From Klebsormidium nitens (lineage: Eukaryota > Streptophyta > Klebsormidiophyceae > Klebsormidiales > Klebsormidiaceae), in the NCBI GenBank assembly GCA_000708835.1, contig DF237164.1, positions 1 through 64,000 of the forward strand: a DNA stretch of 64,000 nt, written 5' to 3'. A model generated the notes under the pieces. That model did not search any database, was not told the origin of the DNA, and worked only from the letters and a program-made list of their open reading frames with translations. Shown here piece after piece: positions 58,201 to 64,000 of the stretch (position 1 is the stretch's first letter; every line of letters starts with the position of its first letter). The position numbers and the translations under genes were made by a program.

Positions 58201-61200
58201 TATCTTGGTAGACTCTTGTCACCAAAGGAGAGCGTGACTGCCACTTCAAAACTGTTCTCGCTCCGTTCACGAGCACTCCCCCTGCCAGGATCTCGGGAAC
58301 GCGCAGATCGCCCACGTTAACATGCAGCATTCGCTGCTTCTCAATTGATTCGACTTGTGGGAAACTTCCATCATCAAGGGAGCACGACCGCCAACTCGAA
58401 GCATTTCTCACCCCGCCTTCAAAACGCGAGCACGCCCCTTGCCAGGACGTTGCAATAACGCACTTCCAGAATTTCACTTCAGATTTAGTACTTCTCAATA
58501 CAGCTTCAGATTGTGGTCGACATCCACCGTCACAGCTCGAGGAATCTTTTCCCCTCTGAGATTTTCGAGCACTTCCCCTGGCAGGACGTCGCTAACGCGC
58601 GGTTCGCCCACGTGACCTACACCGAGGCGGTGGACATACTGCTGAAGGCGAAAAAGAGTTTCGAGTTCCCGGTCAAGTGGGGCGCAGACTTGCAAAGCGA
58701 ACACGAACGGTACCTCACGGAAGTGGTGTTCAAGGGACAACCCGTTATCGTGACCGACTATCCAAAGGTAAACCTTTACTACAATTGACTTGTCTCGTAA
58801 GGTCCTGGTCTTTTACAAATGTTATTGCATCGTCCTCTTTGTCGCAGTGTTCTATGTACGTGACGTGTTGCTGCTGATATATGCGGAGCTGGTCTGAACA
58901 AGGAGAAGAAGCTTTTGAGAGAATTTGGTCCCAAGGGTCAACCCTTGAGACCCTGATCAAGGAGTGGTTGAAATCTACAGTCTCCTTCGTCTGTAATGAC
59001 TCAAGGACCAATTTTTGCGAGCTATGACCTAGTCAGAGCGTGACCGAGTCGAGGTCCCTGGTCGGGAGCAATGTCAGAGAGCGATGCAAAAGTGGCTCGT
59101 GTGCGTTTAATCGCCTCAGACGACTCCGGCCTAAGTTTTCTTGGAAGCGTCCACTTTAGAATATGCTTTCATATACCAACATTCAAGATGCGCCCTTCAG
59201 CCAGCCCGTCCCCACCTGCCGCTCCTTTCTGTTTCCCCTCTTCCGGCCCCTCTCCCTTCCGGCTCACCGTCCTCTTCCGCCCACCATCGCACAATGCCCG
59301 TCCTCGCTCTCTCGTAGTCTGCTCCTTTTGGTTTTCCCTAGCCCGTTAATACTGTCAGATTTGTTTGGACCCTCCCGACTCGTTCAATCGTACTGTTCTC
59401 AACCCGCGTGATTCTACTTCTCTCAAATCCGTTCCATTCATGTGTACGCATATGCCTCGTTCCGCTGCCTTCTGTTCGATTGCCCCTTGCCCGCTCACTT
59501 TGATCTGGCCGCTTTCCCCGCAGGAAATCAAGGCGTTTTACATGCGAGAAAACGACGACGGCAAGACGGTTGCGGCCATGGACGTACTAGTTCCTGGGGT
59601 AACTTTCGAAATTGCTTGCTTCCACATGTTCGGAATGCTTTCGGACGAAATGCTTGTCTTCCTGCGAAATGGGTCCGAGCGTCTGCAATGAGACACTGGT
59701 GGGTGAGGAACACAGGCGGCCGGCAGAAACGAAATAGTAGACGCGGGTTTGCTGGATCTCTCCCACTGGTCGGGAATCCGGAAGAAGTGCTGTAGAAGGC
59801 GAGACGCTCGCTGGTGGCCTGCTCCCGCTCAAACGCTGATTTTGGTTCGACAAAGCAACCGGCGCTCTGTGTAGCAAATTCGGCTCAGCCCAGAGTACAG
59901 TGCCCAGTCAGAAGTTATGCACTGTTGGCTTGAGAGGAGGGCTTTCGTCCCTCTCGAAAGCTGTCGTTGCGCCTTGGTGACGTCTGTCAATGGATGCCTT
60001 TGTCGAACTTGTTGTTCAAGCGTGCAGCTCATCCTTAGCACTGCAACTCTGTGTGTTAAGATCCTGTGAAAGGCAAGTAAACGGCGTAAGATTGATGGTG
60101 AACGGAGACTCATGCGAAGGGTGCCACTGTCTTTCACTTAATCTGCTTCTTACTTTAATTCTGTTTTTCCGATCCTTCAGGTTGGCGAGTTGATCGGAGG
60201 TAGCCAACGCGAGGAGCGGCTCGAGGTAAGGCCCTCTCTCTGTTTGTCAGGCCGAAAAGTTGATCCGGGAGAAGGGGGGGTGTTGCCAAGGTCATTTAAG
60301 GGGAAGTTGAATCGTCGAACAAGGGGGAGGAAGAGAAAGGAGGAAAAAAAGGAGGAGCGGAAGAAAGCTAAGTTAGCCTTGCAAAGTCCTCGCATTGGGG
60401 GACGTTGGTCTCCTTGGAGGCTCGAACCAAGTAAATTTCGACCCCGAAGATCTGAAGCCCTGATTTATATCGAACTCAAGAAAGATAATAATAAGCCGAG
60501 ATAAGATATAGTAACCGCACTAGGAAGGCTAGGGTTAAGATGGTGGATAGGGTGGGTACGGGTGCAGAGCGGGTATCGTTTTGGGTTATGTAGTTAAGGT
60601 TAGTCGGAGCTTATCATCATCTTGGCTTCTTATTATCCTTGTTGAGTTTCATTCCTTTTTAAGACGCCCTGTCGTCTGGTGAAACTTCAAAGCAGGATAA
60701 CAGATGCAGTGTCTTTGTTTTCCTTTTTGCATGTTGTGGATTTTCGCGGTGTGAAGCTACATGGGGAACGTGATTGTGGTGCCGATCATCAACGTGGGAA
60801 GGCAATGTCCAAACGATCCTCGCTTCAACTTCCGCGTGTATGAAGGCTAGAACGGGGAAGTGGAGCTGAATGGTCGGGTTTTGCTGTACAGGTTCTCGAA
60901 AAGAAGCTAGAGGATTTCAAGCTGGAGAAAGAGGCCTTCTGGTGGTACTTGGACCTGAGAAAGTACGGGTCAGGTAAGCTGCATCGGTTTGAACTCTTTG
61001 CAATCTTGTGTGACGGCTGGATTCCAACCGACACACAAATGGTTGCAGTACAAGCATGATATGTGCAGGAGGAGAGTAGAAACGGTTTGATAACCTCAAG
61101 CAGTTGGTTAGTCTTTGTGCCCTGAGTGAGGCTGGCGTATCTCTTGGCAAGGTCGGAATGTTTTCAGAGGGTTCCATCAATGAACGTGGCTCTATCCGAA

Positions 61201-61359
61201 GCAAGAAGCGCTAACACTCTTTTGCTGATTCTCATGTTTGCAGTACCACATGCCGGATTCGGCTTGGGTTTCGAACGGTTGGTTCAATATGTGACGGGGG
61301 TTGAGAACATTCGAGACGTAATAGCCTTTCCACGCGCGCCAGGTTTAGTAGATTTCTAG
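52247..61359 (+). CDS. asnS: Asparaginyl-tRNA synthetase, organelle-type, 595 aa
   Basis: Fifteen exons close in phase: 52247-52714, 53105-53173, 53550-53660, 54410-54517, 55152-55289, 55824-55889, 56281-56358, 56810-56878, 57312-57386, 57718-57822, 58585-58767, 59524-59598, 60181-60225, 60892-60973, 61244-61359. The enzyme charges tRNA-Asn (class IIb). The first about 85 residues are Ser/Ala/Arg-rich, consistent with plastid or mitochondrial import (or both). The OB-fold anticodon-binding domain starts at [19 protein letters not shown]. Class II motif 1 includes [20 protein letters not shown]; motif 2 is [19 protein letters not shown], followed by [13 protein letters not shown]; motif 3 is [15 protein letters not shown], ending [16 protein letters not shown]. 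Wording follows the bacterial-type AsnRS. Introns after exon 3 and before exon 11 hold degenerate copies of those junctions. Confidence 0.95.
53615..53815 (+). repeat. Tandem donor-side copies of AsnRS exon 3 end
   Basis: The true exon 3 ends gccacaaagctgactgtg and meets gtaagtatccagactggctg at 53661. A copy follows with gccacaaagctgaccatg and gtaagttcccaaaactagctg (donor intact at 53731). A third has acttacaaagctgacggg and gtcgtaggttcccagactag (donor eroded, about 53799). Spacing is about 70 bp. Even the exon portion GGKQKVELK reappears as GGKQNVELK in the third copy. Confidence 0.88.
58085..58584 (+). repeat. Tandem acceptor copies upstream of AsnRS exon 11
   Basis: Three copies precede the true exon 11, with boundaries at 58127, 58289 and 58446 and the true one at 58585 (spacing 162, 157, 139 bp). 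Each has a pyrimidine run, tgccag or tggcag, then an exon-head-like segment. In the true exon this is GACGTCGCTAACGCGCGG then TTCGCCCACGTGACCTACACC. Copy 1 retains GGCCCACGTGACTTGCACC; copy 2 has ATCGCCCACGTTAACATG; copy 3 is shortest. All copies are frameshifted or interrupted. Confidence 0.88.
60195..60385. repeat. Purine-rich intronic tract in AsnRS intron 13
   Basis: From about 60300 the plus strand is strongly A/G-biased (gggggaggaagagaaaggag, aaaaaaaggaggagcgg), just downstream of exon 13. A pyrimidine-rich counterpart occurs in intron 11 (about 59190-59300). Confidence 0.6.
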
Positions 61360-62684
61360 CACAGACACACGGACTCGGAAGAAAATGGCAAGTTCTTCCG
61401 ATTGAATGGGCGCATTTGGTGGTGCCGGCCTCCAGTTGAACATAGTATCTCATTTGCAGTCCCCATTCTGCAATTACGTTCAATGGACCTAAAGGTCTTT
61501 TTGTGCATAGCTAGCGCGTGCATAGTGGATTCATTGGAAGCCGGGCGTCAGCATTGCATGCGATTGCATATATTTGGAGCCCTTAGGACCAAAGCGCACT
61601 GTTGTCGAACTTGCACAAGATGCCGATTGAAGGCTTCGCTGATGCATGCGATATTCAGTGAGAACGCTCTTGAGTCTGATTTGGCCGTGGTTTCAGAGAT
61701 CAGGATCCGAGATTTACGAGGTGCACATAGCCTTTGCGCGTCAGTCCGACTTACCTACAGGCTACCTATAAAGTGACAGGATTCACTTCTACACTCGGAT
61801 ATCTTATGACAGTGAACGATCTGGTATAAGCTTCGCTGGGGAATAGCTTAGATAGGCTATCGGAACCTATAATTGCGGCGGCCTCTGGTCTGCCTGGATA
61901 TTCAAAACCTGCCGGGAAAAGATCGGCGTATCGACGGTTGCGTTGCTTCAAAAGTCACGATTTTGTCGGATCGACGGATGCTGTTCATCCGCTTTTGCTT
62001 CGCCAATCATGAAGTGAAGATCAAATCTCCAAACTGAAAGGTCTTTCGGCTGTCACAGTTTCTCGCAAGGAAAGCACAGAGACGTTCCCTGAGCCGATCA
62101 ACCTGCCAGTTTGCTTGTCGAAAGCGCCCGGTATGAAGTACACCGACTTGAGTTGAAAAGCACCAGCGGAGTGAAACCACGCTTAGGAATCAGTTGACTA
62201 TCGCCATCCAGTGTGACGTGTTACGCAAGACCCAGAGTTCGACGCGTCCCCGGTAGGTACCAGGTACGATACCGTGGATTGCAACAGCCTGGTCATGATT
62301 GGCGGCGAGATTTGGTGACGCATTCACGGCTGCACGTGATCCAGAACTGATATGAGAGGTGACACCTGCGGCAGTCTGCAACACACACGATCCGCAGGGA
62401 GGAAGAAGAAACTCGAGAGGGACTTCTTTGGAAGAGAACGTGCGCTCTTCAACGGCAGGGAGGGCAGGCGGGAAGGCGCTCGTCCGCCTCGCCAACGGTC
62501 GTCTGCGCTGCTTGGAAATGGTTCCAGCCCTCGCAGGCTGCCCCAAGGCTGGTCGAGTTGCGAAGCCCCTGCTCTCTGCTCGGGGCCTGAATAGAAGAAG
62601 TCATTTTCCCAATACAAAAGCAAGGGTTGGAGCTGCGTTCAGATGTTCCTGTTGGGGGTTTGAGGCAGTTCTTCAGCAGACAGG
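61360..62684. other. Intergenic region between AsnRS and the MORN gene
   Basis: No gene recognised on either strand. The last about 350 bp (62340-62684) are G+C/purine-rich and probably form the promoter and leader of the MORN gene. Confidence 0.35.
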
Positions 62685-63583
62685 ATGTCGAGCAAAAGCT
62701 TGACGCGGGTGGCGAGCCAGACCCGATTGGGGGTGGGAGTGGCCGCCAAGTGTTGCAAGGATGACCGTCGAATTGAGTACAGCCCCCCCTCCCCGCTCTT
62801 TCCGCTCTTTCTAGTTGCTGTCTGTTCTATCATCTATCTCCTCCGCAACACGCCTGCAGTGCCCTTTCTTCTGTGGTTCCTTCCTGAGAAACCAGACGCG
62901 AGAAGCTGGGGCGAGCTAGCGGCGGTTGTTCTTCTCTTAGCAGGGGTTGTCCTTGTCCTCCGGGCCGCAGTCCCGTCCCTTCGATTGTCCCTCGCTCGGA
63001 AGAAGAATGCATCTGAGAAGGGGAGCGGAAAGCAGCTGCTGCTTCCCACTAGCTTAGCCCCCCACTCCGGAAAGAAACTGCACCAAGCCAAGATTCTAGC
63101 GTCCTCCACTGCAGTGTCCCCAGACATTGACCTTGCAAAACCCCTCCTAGCAAACAGTGCCCAAGCGTCCTCTCCGACCGGGAGCGAAAAGAGCCGCGCC
63201 CTTGCGAAGGCTACAGGGTGTGGTGTGCACAGTTACAGCAATGGGGACAGATACGAGGGGGAGTTCTATCAGGGAAGGTGCGCGGGTAATGGCGTGTATT
63301 ATTTTGCCATGAGCGGGCGCTACGAGGGCGAGTGGATCGACGGCAAGTATGATGGGTATGGCGTTGAAACGTGGTCTCGGGGGAGTCGGTACAGGGGCCA
63401 GTACAAGGAAGGGTTGCGAGACGGGCATGGGGTGTACCGATTCTACACAGGTGACGTGTATGCCGGGGATTGGAGCAAGGGGCAGAGCCATGGAGTGGGA
63501 ATGCAAACATGCGCGGATGGGAGCAGATACATTGGGGACTTCCAGTGGGGGGTAAAGCACGGGTTTGGGCGATACCATTTCAG
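62685..63583 (+). CDS. Membrane-anchored MORN-repeat protein, first exon (gene continues beyond window)
   Basis: The frame is open from ATG 62685 to a donor at 63584 (TTTCAG|GTGATT), about 299 codons, ending in phase 2. The remaining exons lie past the window. Two hydrophobic segments occur near the N-terminus (LFPLFLVAVCSIIYLL and AVVLLLAGVVLVLRAAV), then a Ser/Lys-rich linker. At least five MORN repeats follow: YEGEFYQGRCAGNGVYYF, YEGEWIDGKYDGYGVETW, YRGQYKEGLRDGHGVYRF, YAGDWSKGQSHGVGMQ and YIGDFQWGVKHGFGRYHF. The wording matches a plant family often labelled SET7/9-like because of its MORN repeats, although no SET domain is present here. MORN repeats commonly mediate membrane or protein contact; the exact role is unknown. 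Confidence 0.88.
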
Positions 63584-64000
63584 GTGATTGGTGCAGCCTT
63601 CGTTCTTGCATTATCTCGCTCTGAGGAAGACCACTGCTTTGTGGGCGGTAGTTCTTGCGTAATGGAAGTCATTGATCAAAGCACCCTGAGGTGCTGTCAT
63701 TTGTGATGGCTTGGACTTTTGTGGAGCCGCTCGGGTGTCATCAGCATGCATTGCAGCGCGCCATGCTTGACTAGGCCGCATGTTTCATCTTTCCGCCTGT
63801 ACGTTTGCATGAGGGGGAAAACTTTTCTAGCATTGCCGGGAAGTAGTGAACGACTTTCTCCCCGGTTTGGAGCATCTTGCTTTGCAAGAAAGTGTTCAGA
63901 AGGGGTGCATTTTCATTTTTACTTACAGCTGCTAAGGTGGAAAACATGTTGGGTGTCATCGGTTCCTTCCGATGACTGCTGTCTGATTGCAGCTTCTGCC
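63584..64000 (+). other. First intron of the MORN gene
   Basis: After the exon 1 donor no further MORN-like coding is seen to the window end, so this is intronic. No other gene is visible. Confidence 0.5.

Noticed and set aside
1-64000. tRNA and rRNA genes
   Set aside because: I scanned for T-loop-like ttcgaat/ttcgaac words and found no place with matching arms; a covariance-model search would be decisive.

Overview
The window is eukaryotic nuclear DNA, most likely from a green-lineage organism and best matched by a streptophyte alga of the Klebsormidium type (inference). The grounds are: many short exons with GT-AG introns, a plant group-E bZIP factor, a plant-type membrane MORN protein, an organelle-targeted class II asparaginyl-tRNA synthetase, and base composition near balance. 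I rebuilt genes by joining exons at consensus splice sites and checking that reading phase closes. Seven models close exactly from ATG to stop.

Layout. 0-13 kb is gene-poor and repeat-rich. It holds a decayed KDZ/HMGXB3-like transposon gene (147-2860), an element with 25-bp terminal inverted repeats (2946-4076), a broken acidic gene remnant, a TGACGTCA-bearing tandem repeat family in two orientations (5.0-8.3 kb), a decayed zinc-finger-like locus, and satellite-like blocks at 10.3-12.6 kb. 13-16.4 kb (minus) is a trypsin-like protease gene with an unresolved 5' end. 17.3-24.9 kb (plus) is a CDKAL1-type tRNA methylthiotransferase, 719 aa in nine exons. 26.2-27.7 kb is an unknown 238-aa gene. 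28.6-31.7 kb is an ankyrin-repeat gene of 604 aa. 32.6-33.1 kb is a Dabb-domain protein. 34.6-37.2 kb (minus) is the SEC11 signal peptidase, 185 aa in six exons. 38.0-41.3 kb is a bZIP factor of 477 aa. 43.7-44.8 kb is a second, apparently broken, trypsin-like protease. 46.0-51.6 kb (minus) is a short-chain dehydrogenase, 300 aa in eight exons. 52.2-61.4 kb is the asparaginyl-tRNA synthetase, 595 aa in 15 exons. 62.7 kb to the end is the first exon of a MORN-repeat membrane protein. Most genes are housekeeping and do not form a pathway. Two pairs are divergent with short shared upstream regions: SEC11/bZIP and dehydrogenase/AsnRS.

The most unusual signal is architectural. In three unrelated genes, six exon-intron junctions sit in tandem arrays of degenerate copies. 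Each copy carries a piece of intron, the splice site and the adjoining end of the exon. Acceptor arrays extend upstream into the preceding intron and donor arrays extend downstream into the following intron, so the working copy is always the one joined to the rest of the exon. Units are about 70-180 bp. Copies carry stops and changed sites, so they look like decaying duplications that enlarge introns and supply decoy splice sites. Several units, and an unrelated intergenic family, also contain the palindrome TGACGTCA. I counted 19 exact copies by eye, against about one expected by chance in 64 kb.
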